NCBI GenBank assembly: GCA_014706385.1
Contig: JACGZH010000004.1
Coordinates: 1,984,001-2,048,000 of the forward strand
DNA length: 64,000 nt
DNA from: Phaffia rhodozyma
Lineage: Eukaryota > Basidiomycota > Tremellomycetes > Cystofilobasidiales > Mrakiaceae
Reading direction: 5' to 3'
Shown here: positions 1 through 10,692 of the stretch, in pieces
Layout: each line of letters begins with the position of its first letter
How positions within the stretch are numbered: the first letter of the stretch is position 1
Notes under the pieces: model-generated
What the model was told of the DNA's origin: nothing
The model's input: the letters and a program-made list of their open reading frames with translations, nothing else
The model's database searches: none
Translations under genes and position numbers: made by a program

Positions 1-256
1 ATCGGTAACGATAGATCTCTGAACAAGCGCCTTGTCTGGAGAGGAATGGAAAGCCAAGACCGAGAGAAGAGATGAACGGAAGAAGCATGCATAAAAAGAT
101 CAGATGACGCGTTTCAAGTGATTGAGTCCAACAATCAGAATGGATGGGTAGGATGGAGAACTCACTAGCATAGTTAGGATTATAGGCTGCTTGAGTGGTC
201 GACCCCACCAGAGAGAGAGCGAGTAGAGCAGAGAGGGAAAGACTATAGGTTGACAT
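1..256 (-). CDS. Secreted protein of unknown function, N-terminal part only
   Basis: Read leftward, an ATG at 256 opens a first exon (256-166). It encodes a short Thr/Tyr start, a run of Leu/Ala/Ser and then a small-residue stretch ending in TTQAAYNPNYA, which looks like a classical signal peptide cleaved near TQA-A. The exon ends at a good GTGAGT donor. A CCAG acceptor at about 36 restarts the frame in phase and reads NKALVQRSIVTD to the window edge. Only about 42 residues are visible, so the family cannot be named. An extracellular or cell-wall protein is likely. The upstream region (257-600) is rich in GA runs. The call rests on the signal peptide plus one clean in-phase intron; the rest of the gene lies outside the window. 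Confidence 0.6.
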   Translation of the reverse strand, partial: MSTYSLSLSALLALSLVGSTTQAAYNPNYASEFSILPIHSDCWTQSLETRHLIFLCMLLPFISSLGLGFPFLSRQGACSEIYRYR

Positions 257-1007
257 AGACCGGAATCAATGGATAATGTTCTGTATGTGTGAATCGCCAG
301 GCAGAGTAGCTTGAAGTGTCCCAGGTCAATCGATCGAGTGATGTGAGAAAGAGGAGGGAGAGGAGAGAGTAGAGAGAGAGGAGTTTAGGAGAGCAAGTGG
401 TGGTTCCGAAGAGAAATGAAAACAGAAAGAGATAAAAACAAAGCAGGCAGTCTTTAAGGATCTCTCTTCCTACCAGTAGACACGAACTCTAAGACGGAAG
501 GCGAGCAGAAGAGGAATCAAGAATTTCTGTGCGTGGCAAATTCGGAGGGAAGGCGGAATTTCCTTTATTTTTCTCTCCTCTGCCGCCAAGGCCGGATGAA
601 TCTCTTGGCGGATCTCCATTTTTCTTGCCCGCTGCGCTTGAACATCTACATCTACTGGAACATTCGGATATTCTTAATAACCCTCTGAATCTTATTGGCG
701 CAACAATAATAACAACAGTAATAAAAACAATAACACAACAATAATACACGCCTGCATGCACGCGTTCCTACACGCGACTATGACTATGGCTGGCCAAAGA
801 GCGAACTGAAAGGCATGGCCTCGGTGGGCTGCAGCCAGTTCTTCTCACTAGGTTCGACAGAGATGAAAAAAAAACCGCATTGGTCAGTCACGTTGTGCCA
901 CGCCGGCAACAAACTTCAAGGAAGAAAACAGAAAAAAGAGAGCAAAAGTAACGCAACTCATATGTTGCCCCGTTTTCCTAAAAACAATTTCGAAAAAAAC
1001 GGTCCAG
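257..1007. other. Intergenic: promoter of the left-edge gene and 3' flank of the dioxygenase gene
   Basis: This stretch lies between the start of the left-edge secreted protein gene and the stop of the dioxygenase gene, both on the minus strand. It holds purine-rich GA tracts at about 340-400 and several short ORFs without family features or splice structure. I see no RNA gene or repeat of note. Confidence 0.5.
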
Positions 1008-2771
1008 TCAGCCTTCGGACCCTAACACAAAGATGGGTTGAAAATTAGAGGGATTAAGCCCAACCTCTGATTCAATCATGTCTGTCGAGGAATCACAAGA
1101 AAACACGTTTGGAATTGATGAGAAACTACTGTCTACCAATCAGAAGATAGATCAGTAGATAACTTACGGAATGTATAAATGAATCTCGACTTGTCCGAAT
1201 AGTTGTGTTCCGATCGGTGGGCTACACTGCCATGGATGATAACCAGAGTGCCTAAATTACAACATACATTCACACGCCCCTTGATCAGCATCTTGTTCTT
1301 GGTACATAAGACAGAACAGATACTCGAAAGAAAGAAAAGACAAACCGGCATCGCACTCCTCACACACAAAATTTTCTGGATCCCAACCGATCTCCTCTTC
1401 TTGTTTCTTGGCTTGCTCCATGCCGGGAAGGGTCTCGAACCCAGTACCACCTCCTGGCAAACGAACAAACCGAGAGTGAACTTTGGAAGTTTTATGTGAC
1501 CCTGGTTTGAAGTACTGCAAAACAGAAAACATGTCAACTCCGAATCAGATCAGGAGAAAAAGGCTGTAGCCAACAGTGATGTACGAGAAAAAGTTAGAGG
1601 ATATGCTCACAAGGCAGCCATTGGTTGGTGTACACTTCTCAAGAGCAAACCAGAAGCCAACGGCCGATGGAGGGTCGGTGTACAGGAACGTGCTATCGTT
1701 ATGCACCGGAACTTTTCCTCCAATCTGCGTTTGTAGGTACAGTCCAAAAAAAGAAAAACAGTTCATGATGACCGAAAATCACAATCGAGACATGAGTCAA
1801 CATACCTTAGGCTGCTTGCAGATGATCATGCTCTGCAGGACCTTTGGATCTTTGTGAGCGCCCAACTCTTTGGCAACGTTCTTTATGCTTTGGTTTCGAA
1901 GCGTGAACTCTGTGAGCACAAAGAAATGGGAACAGAGAGGCAGTTCGTCAAAATGTCGTCATTTCTTTCTATACCTACCTAGATCAGGTGAGGAAGGAAA
2001 TTCTTCGGCACAAACCTCGATAGACATCATCTAATTCATGCAGGGCATGCCCGATCTTATTGATAGAAGTCTCTTTGGACACACCCGATCTGAAGTCCTT
2101 GGCTGTAAGATCGAGAATGAAAAGACGTTCTCAATCAGCCATAGAAGAGATGAAGCTACATCAGAGGAGTCTCACTCAGAGATCATTCAGACTGACTATC
2201 ATCATCAAAAGCACCCTCTTCGAAAAAGTACCGAATCTTGTCTCCAGAGTCAAGGAAGTAGTCATCGCCAACATGGTCGACGCCTTCCTCGTAATTGCCA
2301 TTCCAAGAAATTCATCCGAGTAGTTCAACAAGACACTATCAGATTGACACATGGCGGTGCTGACGGACTGGGTTGGGCCGAGCACAGGTTTCACTCACTC
2401 TCTCCTGTACTGAACTTTGTCATAGGATGGCCTTCCAGAGAAAAGTCCTATTTCCGTCATCGTTCAAAAATGTATGACCATCAGGTCCCGTCCATTTGTG
2501 TAGCTCAACAGATGAGACGACAGCCAACATACAGAGAGTAGCTTGTGAGCCCTGTTGAGTAAGCCATCGGTCTGGCTCTTGGAGAAAAAGCTGGGAAGGA
2601 CAAGATATCCATCCGAATTGAACTAGATTTTCAAACGAGAGAACGACATTATTGATGAAACTCCGGTCCTCCTGATAGTTTGACTGGTTGACTCAAATCT
2701 ATTGATAGAAGCCAAGTAAACCATAGACTCGCCTTGTTGATTTGTTCTTCGGTCAAATGATAACCGCTCAT
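1008..2771 (-). CDS. Phytanoyl-CoA dioxygenase family protein (PHYHD1-like)
   Basis: An Fe(II)/2-oxoglutarate-dependent oxygenase of the PhyH family, rebuilt from about nine exons. The protein starts MSGYHLTEEQINK and continues FNSDGYLVLPSFFSK, HPMTKFSTGE, DDYFLDSGDKIRYFFEEGAF and INKIGHALHELDDVY. The catalytic block has KQPKIGGKVPVHNDSTFLYT, where H-N-D is the H-x-D iron pair. The distal His follows in IHGSVAHRSEHNYSDKSRF. The order and spacing match the PHYHD1 branch. The true substrate is unknown; these proteins act on small carboxylates or CoA esters. The first intron appears to use a GC donor (2732-2623). The last exon joins at TTC-C/AC-ATG, giving a short tail that ends at TGA 1008. It is divergent from the RTA1 gene. 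Family assignment is firm; individual splice sites are inferred from phase and homology. Confidence 0.9.
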
Positions 2772-3176
2772 GGGAACAAGGATGTACGAATTGAAAGAAG
2801 ACACGGACGAGAACGAGGAGGTGAACGGAGTGAAAACGCGAACGAGAATAAAGGCGATCGGCGTTGATGACTGAGATGCGAGACAACTCGTGAATAATCA
2901 ACGGCGGCCGCCGCCGGGCCGTTTAGCAGTGCCTTGTGTGCAAATCTCCGGCTGTTACCCTTCGCCTCCTGCTGCGGCATTGAGAAGGCTGGATTTAAAC
3001 TTCGGTCCTGCATCCGTCATTAATCCCTAGCACAGCAAACGGATCCGACCTTCGTTGCTGGTCGTGTGTTATAAGAAGCATTCTGGTGATGTCTTGTCGA
3101 GTTCTCATCCTCATCCAGTCTTCATCCTCATCCTCATTCTCAACTTGTATACCCTTTCCTTGATACTCTGTTGATA
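2772..3176. promoter_or_regulatory. Divergent promoter region, dioxygenase and RTA1 genes
   Basis: 405 bp between two divergently transcribed genes. Pyrimidine-rich sequence at 3100-3165 precedes the RTA1-family ATG. No specific binding site is recognised, and the ORFs here have no features. Confidence 0.4.
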
Positions 3177-5177
3177 ATGCTTCGTCTTCGAACAACTCTT
3201 GCCGTGGCGGTATGTCTCATCGCGGCTCTTCAGTTTGCGCCGACAGCTTCTGCTGTGGATCTTCCATCCTACATCACTCCGGCCAGTACGCAGGATCCCA
3301 GCAACACGACAATTCAGAACGTATGTATCTTGTTATTAGTTCAATTGAAGACTCACAAGACTTGAGAGGAATAGATGGATGTTGCTTGTCGGAATATGTC
3401 ACGTGATGGCCCAAATTTGTGTTCGTTTTATTCAACCTCAACAACTCTTGGTCTCTTTTACTACGCTCGGCGCACCTCCCTTACAAAATCTGGATACACG
3501 CTCAGTTTTATCCTCAATATGATGTTCGTCCATGTTCCTCAATTATCCACTGAAGAAGATCGAGCAGCCTGAAGCGGATCGGGGTTTTCTTGATTAAATT
3601 AAATTTACCATCACCTCAGGAAAGCAACCCGTTGAGATATCTACCCAACCAAGCTCTCGCCATAGTGGTCACCGCGCTTTACGCTCTCGTTGGCGTCGCG
3701 CTCTTTGTTCAACTCATCATGCATGGTCAAAAATGGATGTGTACGTTCGACAACCTTGGTCACTGTTTTCTCTCAAATCCGTCCCTGTCTTTTTGCCGTT
3801 GAGCGCGCAGTGTTAACCCTCAATCTATATGTTACATTCTTGGGATTGTTTCTGCGTGGTCAACTCATAGTGACTTTGATCATCGGTAGCTTCTGCTATG
3901 CTGTCGGAATGGGCCTCAGGTTGCTCTTCCGAAAGAACTCTGTTTGTTTTATGCTCTTTGAACTTCCTTCATCTGAAATGCACTTTGATACTCATTTCAT
4001 TCTCAATACATTGTCCCCTACATGGTTTGGCACAGCACTCGATGGGAATTTATATCGCTCTAGATATGTTCACCGTGCTCTCGCCCTGTGCATTCCTCGC
4101 GACCGACTATGTTCTCCTTGGCCGTCTTGTGAGACATTTGGGAATGGGCAAGCACCTTCTGATGTATGTCTTTGTCCTTCTACCTCTGTTCTGAAGAAGT
4201 AAGCTCATCCTTATTTGACAAATTCAATACAGCAAAGCGCAGAAGACCACAATCATCTTCGTCGGATCAGATGTGCTCACTTTCTTGGTCCAAGCTGGTG
4301 GCGGAGGTCTGGCGTCCAGCAAGTCTTCTTCGACGTCCAACATCGGCTCAAAAGTCTTCCTGGTTGGTATCATCCTTCAGATGATCTCCTTTATTCTGTT
4401 CACGTAAGCTTCCAGGCCTTCTTGTGTAGCCTTCGGATAGGGACTGATATCTTACCTTTTCTGCGATCCTGTGTACAGCTTTTTGGCCCTTGACTTTGGT
4501 TTCAGTACGTCTTTGGCTGTTCGAATCTTTTTGGTATCTTTAATTTTGTTGACTTGCTGATCATTTCGTGGGTGCCACTTTCAGAGATCTACAAGCACGA
4601 ACCTCAACTTTGGTCTGCGCCTGACAAAAATACTCGACGATGGAAGCACCTTTATTACGCCATGCTTTGGACATGTGTTGGGTTCATTGTACGTCTTCTG
4701 AGAAGCTTGTCTCCTTTTTCCTCCTCATACGGGTCTCTTGTGTGGAAACTGATCGTGCTATTCCGTTGTTCCGCAACCTCATCGATTGGCTCATATTTTT
4801 TGCTCATCAGGTCCGATCTACATTCAGAACAGCCGAGCTCAGTCAAGGATTCATTGGCCGCTTGAGCACAACAGAAGGCTACGTCTTCGTTCTGGACACT
4901 TTGCCCCTTTTCCTGGCCATCATTGCCTATATTCCCTGTTCGTCTTGCCTCCTTTCTCTCATCTTGTCAAATTCTTTTCGCACCTTGGAGCAGTTTGGCT
5001 TACTGTCTTTCTCTTCTGTCTGACCTAATTGTGACAGTCTACCCTGGAAGATACCTCCGCCCAAATGTAGCCGGTGCTGACCAGCATGCATACGATACTG
5101 TTGGCTCGCTCCAAATGATGGGTGATTCGAGCATAGAGATGGAGTCTGGAAACAAATCCTGGTATGGACACAAGTAG
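3177..5177 (+). CDS. RTA1-family seven-helix membrane protein (lipid-translocating exporter-like)
   Basis: A fungal RTA1/RSB1-family integral membrane protein, a group linked to sphingoid-base export and resistance to 7-aminocholesterol-type drugs. The start ATG at 3177 opens a signal-like segment (LRTTLAVAVCLIAALQF) and a short luminal stretch with an N-glycosylation site (NTT). The core blocks are ESNPLRYLPNQALAIVVTAL, GSFCYAVGMGLRLLFRK, MGIYIALDMFTVLSPCAFLA, then the family hallmark VGSDVLTFLVQAGGGGL, IYKHEPQLW and TEGYVFVLDTLPLF. The C-terminal tail is hydrophilic. About seven introns interrupt the gene. The first (about 3321-3619) is unusually long for this window and may hide a small exon. 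The catalytic or transport role is inferred from the family; substrate unknown. Confidence 0.88.
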
Positions 5178-5780
5178 AAAATATAGATTACCTCTGTCGA
5201 GCCTTTTTCTTTTCCCACAAAATTTCACTTCAACCAAAGGAGTTAGGTTGGATTATCTAAAATTCATGAACGTTCTCTAAGCTCTTTATTTATGTCCACT
5301 ATCATTCCGAATTCTCCCCATCCTTCTCCTCATTCTTATTGACTTTTCGACTTTGATCAGAGCTAGCTCGTCTTCTCCTCCTGTGTGTCGTATAATCTCT
5401 CCTTTAGTTTATAATCTCTTCATTTTAGCAGATGGCTTGTGGCGCTACTCTTTCATCTCCGTTTCACTTTGATCCTCGCTATTTTTATCAAAATAACCCG
5501 TCGTTCGATATTTTCTATATCTCACTCGTGCATCGCGTCGATATCAGTTAAACACTTTTATTGGTGTGCTTCACAAATCAACGCGAAAGGATGATACAAG
5601 GAAAAACGAGAGTCACTGGCGAGAAAGAATGTGCTAGAAACTTCGAGTGATCAGTAATTTATGCACGCTCTATTTCCTTTGGTTACTTTTGATGTTCAAT
5701 CTTTAATTCGCCCACCCGTTTCACGATCGACTTTTTCACCATCTCTTGCTTTTCTAATCATCTATCATCTATCACATAAC
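5178..5780. promoter_or_regulatory. Intergenic and STI1 promoter
   Basis: 603 bp between the RTA1-family stop and the STI1 start, both on the plus strand. It is AT- and pyrimidine-rich. A heat-shock-type inverted pair of GAA/TTC lies at 5637-5644, about 137 bp before the ATG. No gene is seen. Confidence 0.4.
5637..5644. promoter_or_regulatory. Candidate heat-shock element upstream of STI1
   Basis: The sequence GAAACTTC has two perfect, inverted HSE units (GAA-nn-TTC) about 137 bp before the STI1 start. STI1 is a known Hsf1 target in yeast, which makes the position plausible. Two units alone occur by chance roughly once per 4 kb, so the call is weak. Confidence 0.3.
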
Positions 5781-8494
5781 ATGTCTACTGTGAGCAAACT
5801 ATTCCTTTGAATAAACAGACATACACGTTGGGCATCTGCTGAGACAGGAAGATATTGTGTTTTGTGGTCTCTTCTTTATTCACCTACTAGGCTGAAGAAT
5901 TTAAGGCTCTCGGAAACGCCGCCTTCTCTAAGAAGGATTATGACGAGGCCATCGTTCAGTTCTCAAAGGTTAGTCGTGATTATCCTTTCCCATATCCTGA
6001 TCTCTGTCCGAGAGAGAGAGCGAGAAAGAGTCCGCTTTGAATGATATCCTTGTTTCGCATATTTGAATGCGACTAATATTCATATCCTGCTCTCGTATTG
6101 CTTCACGAATATTCAGGCCATAGAATTGGACCCCAAGAATCATGTGCTATTTTCGAACAGATCTGCCGCTTACGGTGGAAAGAGAGACTACGACCAGGCC
6201 TTGGTTGACGCCGAGAAGGTCTGTCTATTCGTTCATTTCCATTCTCTCGTTTCTGTGATACGTATTTGTCGAAGCTGATGTATCGCGACATATGAATTCT
6301 CTATTCAGACGATTGAGCTCAACCCTTCATTTTCTAAGGGATACTCTCGAAAGGGATCCGCTTTGCACGGTCAGCGAGAGTACGCTGCTTCTATCGAGGG
6401 TAAGCTAAAGTCGATCATAAATTGGATTATCCGATGGAAAAACCAAGAATCCTCTTCCGTGTTTGTAGTACCTGATCGTTCTTCTTCCGGTATCTCTCGT
6501 TGATTACAGCATACGAGAAGGGACTCGAAGTCGAGCCCACTAGCGCTTTGCTCAAGAAAGGTTTGGACGAGGTCAAGAAGGCTCAGGAGAAGGACGAGGC
6601 CGACGGATCTGATGGCATCGCAAAGATGTTCAAGGACCCCAACATGTTTGCCAAGTTGGGAGCCAATCCGAAGACTGCACCCTTCCTTTCCGACCCTACT
6701 TTCGCAGCCAAGCTTCGAATGATGCAAGTTAACCCTCAGCTCGCTTCCGATGCGTTCCAGGATCCGAGAATGATCCAGGTCATCGGTGTCTTGATGGGTG
6801 TCGACTTGAACGCGTTTGAGCGACCGGAGGGCTCCTCGTTTGATCCTGCCAATCCGGAGGCTTCCGAGCCGGCCCCTGCCTCTGCTCCCAAGCCCAAAGA
6901 GACTCCTGCTCCTGCTCCCAGCAAGCCTACGCCTGCTCCGGCAAAAGAGCCTGAAGCTGAGCCAATGGAGGTCGATGAGGATGCTCAAGCCAAGGCGGAG
7001 GCTGAGGCTAGCAAGAAGAAAGGAAATGAAACCTACAAGGCTCGAAAATTCGAAGAGGCTATTGAGCATTATCAGATGGCCTGGTCGGTTTGGCCCAAGG
7101 ACATCTCGTTCTTGACCAACTTGGCTGGTAAGTTCATCTTTGCTCTGTTCCGTTTCATTATGCATGTAGCTGATCGTGAGAGACAAAACTCACTTGCTAC
7201 TCAAACATTGTCTATGTGCTGTGAATAGCCGTCTACTTTGAGCAAGGAAACTACGATCTTGCTATCGAGACTTGCCAGAAAGCCGTCGAAGAGGGTCGAG
7301 ATATCCGAGCGGATTACAAGATGATGGCCAAGTAGGTTCCTTATTGGTCTTGTGATCACCTTTCCTCATTATATTTAAATCTATGTCTGATGCCATTTCT
7401 CGTATTCTTCTAATCTTCCTCCAGAGCCTACGGCCGGATAGGAACGTCCTACCAGAAGAAGGAGGATTTGGAGAACGCCATCAAGTTCTACAACAAGTCT
7501 CTCACCGAGCACAGAACCCCTGATGTGTTGGAGAAGCTCCGAGCTGTGGAGAAGCAGAAGAAGGACGCTGACATCGCTGCCTACATCGATCCCGAGAAGG
7601 CTGAGGAAGCTCGAAACCAGGGTAACGAAGTTTTCAAGAAAGGGGATTTCGCCGCTGCCGTCAAGTTGTATACTGAGGCTACCAAGCGATCGCCAACGGA
7701 TCCCAAGGCGTACAACAACCGAGCGGCCGCTTACACTAAGCTGGCTGCCATGCCCGAGGCACTCAAGGATGCTAACCACGCGATATCACTTGATCCCACG
7801 TTCGTCAAGGCTCATATCCGAAAGTCACTTGTCTTGTTCGCCATGAGGGAATACACCAAGGCTCTCGAGGCTTGCAGCGCTGCAAACGATGCTGATGTGG
7901 ATCACAAGAACCAGAGGGAGATTGAAAATCAGATGAGGAAGTGTTATACCGAGCTTGAGAAGGAACGACAGGGAGAGTCGGAGGAGCAGACTCTGCAGAG
8001 AGCGATGAGAGACCCGGAGGTTGCCGTACGTCTTGCTTGGATCTTTTCATTCCCTTGTGTTGCCTATTGTTTGCTCGACTGATCGGATCACTTCGTGTCT
8101 TGGGTTTTCCTTTTCTGTAGGCTATCATGCAAGACCCAGGTGCGACTTGAATCATCCCTCTTCTTCCACGATCAACCCATCCTACGCCACCCAAATCTAT
8201 CGACCGATCTGAAACTAACTTTCACTCTTGTTCCCCCTCAATTTCTTCTTTTCTTGCCTCAGTGATGCGAAACATTCTCGAACAGGCTCAGAGTGATCCT
8301 CGAGCTCTTCAGGAGCACCTTAAGTCCCCGTTGATCCGAGAAAAGATCCAGAAGCTTCAGGTACGAAGTTCTTTCTTCATCAAACCTTCTGATCACCATC
8401 GGCTCGGATCGATCTCACTGACATTGTTTTCTGGCCAATCCCGACTTTTCTTTCTATTCAGGCCGCCGGTGTCATCAGAATGGGCACTCGATAA
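5781..8494 (+). CDS. STI1: Hsp70/Hsp90 organising co-chaperone Sti1/Hop
   Basis: A cytosolic adaptor that bridges Hsp70 and Hsp90 and hands clients over. The first coding exon is only 9 nt (ATG TCT ACT), followed after an intron by AEEFKALGNAAFSKKDYDEA. TPR1 spans the first four exons (DPKNHVLFSNRSAAY, NPSFSKGYSRKGSALHGQRE). DP1 follows (MFKDPNMFAKLGANPKTAPF and LASDAFQDPRMIQVI). A proline/alanine-rich linker ends in an acidic patch (EAEPMEVDED). TPR2A begins at KKKGNETYKARKFEEAIEHY and TPR2B at EARNQGNEVFKKGDFAAAVK. DP2 is at the end and terminates in AAGVIRMGTR. All domains of the family are present. A 19-nt internal exon (8121-8139) splits the DP2 region. This is one of the surest calls in the window. 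Confidence 0.97.
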
Positions 8495-8831
8495 AAACTC
8501 TATGTCTAATTAATCTACGAATTCGAGATGCCGCTCATGATGGTTTTAAATTGATATGCCTTCGAGAGTTTCTTACAAGGCTTGTGGCGAACAAGAACAC
8601 AGCGGAAAAGAAGTAACTTTTTCTGATTCTGATTCTTATCATTGCCTGTTTTTTTTCTCTTCCTTTTCTTGAGAAAGTCGTCATCATATGTCTTGCAAAA
8701 GTAAATTCATCCGGAAAAGAAATAAAGAGAGCCCGAGAAATTAAAGAGTGTGGGTTGGAGGGGCAAGTGAAGTAACATCTAAGAAGTTGAAAGGAAACTG
8801 GTCCTGATTCGGAAGAAAAAGGATAAGTATC
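8495..8831. other. Convergent 3' flanks of STI1 and the NDUFA4-type gene
   Basis: 337 bp between two converging genes. Holds T-rich and A-rich 3' untranslated-type sequence, including an AATAAA-like motif near 8719. No gene is seen. Confidence 0.4.
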
Positions 8832-9677
8832 TTAGAATCGATCACGCCTCCAGGGCTCTCCCTCGTGCTTGTGGTTGATCTAAGATAAGAGAGTGGGGGA
8901 CGAGTCGATCAGATTGAGAATGCGAAGAACTCAACACATTTCTTGTCAAAAGTATGAAAAGGCGGAAACTTACAGCAAGGAGCTTGACCTGCTGGTTCTC
9001 CTTGATGTGCTGCCACGGCTGAGGGTTTCCGTTCTATAATCATGCCGAAGACAAGTGAGAAGTAAGGACGAGAAACGTATGCAATATACGTTTGAATGAG
9101 ACTGAAGAGAATGCTTACCCTGTCCCAGATAACTGTGTAGATCGAGTGTTCGGAAGACGCAGGAAGGTTGAGTATTAACGCGATGAGGATCGAAGAATGA
9201 CGTTGGTCAGTGAAAAGTGGCGGGGAAGAACTGGGTTACAAGCCAGCATAACTGAACCAGAGATACAGAGAAGGAGCGGGAAGGATAGGAAGGCTCCACA
9301 AAACTTTGAGACATACCATCGGGACCTCGAGCCAACCTAGACAAGTACCAGCCAGCACCGCCGACAGCACCAATCACGACGGCGTAGATGGGAAGAATCT
9401 CATAAGCGAAGACGGACTATGAATCGACACGAAGAAGTTGATTGAGAAACGATAGGACGATGGGGAAAGAGACAGATGCATGATCCATCGAGAAAGCAAA
9501 CGAAATCGATAGAGTCAGTCGTTGAGCGTTTTCACCTTGTGACCTTTTTTTCCCTTTCTTTTTTTTCCTTGCGTCTCTGACGTATCGCCTCTATGAGTAC
9601 TCCCCAAAGAAAAAAGATGTTCGGGAGAAACAGAAGCTACAGACCTTCCTGAAAAGGGGGGTAGGGACCTTAGGCAT
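8832..9677 (-). CDS. Small respiratory-chain subunit, NDUFA4/B12D (MLRQ) family
   Basis: An approximately 80-residue inner mitochondrial membrane protein built from five short exons. It starts MPKVPTPLFRK (ATG at 9677), then SVFAYEILPIYAVVIGAV with GGAGWYLSRLARGPD, which forms the single transmembrane helix. It ends IWDRNGNPQPWQHIKENQQV and NHKHEGEPWRRDRF. The layout, a short N-terminus, one helix with a G-A-x-x-G-A-G pattern and a polar tail carrying W-x-x-x-x-N-P-x-P-W, fits the NDUFA4/B12D family, which associates with complex I or complex IV. One exon (9119-9132) is only 14 nt and encodes the IWDR join. No single ORF is long enough to reveal this gene; it was found by splicing. The complex it joins in this fungus is inference. 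Confidence 0.8.
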
Positions 9678-10692
9678 GGTGTGCGAAGGTGTAAAAGATC
9701 GGAGAGAAGAGAGGAAGGGGGAAGGGAAAGGGGAGGGGAAGGGAGGACGGGAGAAAGGTGGTGGTTAGACGGCAAGAACGGGTGGGGCACGGATCCATGA
9801 CCGAGTGCGAGATCTGTAGGTGATTTGGTTACGCACGGGCACGCCTCTTATCACGTGTCGGTCTCGTAACCATATCAACCGACGTACCCCATTCTCTCAA
9901 GAGAAAAGCTCGCTCACGCAATCCCGGACTATGATAAGTCAAAGAGGCTCGGCACAGTGCGCCCATTGCCAAGAGCGTCTGGATGATAGACCACTTGGTT
10001 ATGAGTACATGAAGCAAGGTAAGCAAACAAAGAGTACATGTGCATCCTTTGAAACAAACCAGGTTGGCTAGGCGCATGAACTGAACAAATCGGATGACGT
10101 TTCAAGTTATTGATGCATTTTTGTGTTAAGCCCATACGGACTTATACTACTCACCTTCTCAACGCACTGCCTCTAGCAGTCGTCGAACGAAGCTGATCCT
10201 TCCGACCGAGTGTTCGGAATCCGTTTGAGCCTTTTAATTTCCGCCCTGCTGACGATTAACTAAGTTGAAGGAAGTGCTGATGATAAAGCAAGGACGATCC
10301 GCTCTCTTGAGCCGGTCTAGGTCTAGCCGAGATCATGTTCATTAACGTTGGATGACGGCGACTCCAAGCTGATATTTGGGCCTTTTTAAACTCCCTGATT
10401 GTCGATATTTCTTTCTTTCCCTTTATACAAACGCTCGTCGTGTTCTTATCGATTAACTACAGATCAGGCTAGTTCATCCACTTAACCTTGATTCTGTTTG
10501 GTTCAGTAATTCCATCTTGACCTCTGTTATCTTGATCAAGAAGTGAATACCTGATTTAGCATATCACCCATATCGTCCTTCACTGTCTTATTATTCTACC
10601 CTGTTGATCTTCAAAGTCCGCTCTCCCAAGCCGTGAATACTCATACACATCCTCTTCCACTTGATGGTTTCTCAGTTGCACCTACTTCAAAT
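9678..10692. promoter_or_regulatory. Divergent promoter region, NDUFA4-type and transcription factor genes
   Basis: About 1 kb between divergent genes. The left 130 bp is strongly purine-rich (AGG/GGGA runs at 9700-9770), the 5' leader of the minus-strand gene. The right part is AT-rich and leads to the transcription factor ATG. ORFs here look random. No RNA gene is recognised. Confidence 0.4.

Noticed and set aside
489..761. ORF of 90 codons on the minus strand near the left edge
   Set aside because: Low-complexity Arg/Ser-rich reading with no domain, overlapping an equally open plus-strand frame; probably 5' leader or spacer sequence.
1425..1460. GGGTTCGAGACCC-like tRNA B-box on the minus strand
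   Set aside because: It lies inside the well-supported dioxygenase exon, and there is no matching A-box or cloverleaf around it.
2038..2541. 167-codon ORF on the plus strand
   Set aside because: Shadow of the minus-strand dioxygenase exons, whose conserved blocks account for the region.
6371..7186. 271-codon ORF on the minus strand
   Set aside because: Antisense shadow of STI1; the Leu/Ser/Arg-rich reading is the reverse complement of Glu/Lys/Ala-rich coding sequence.
10633..10692. Upstream extension of the Zn2Cys6 factor to a GTG at 10633
   Set aside because: Nuclear genes start at ATG; the first ATG in frame is 10693 and the zinc cluster is well downstream of it.
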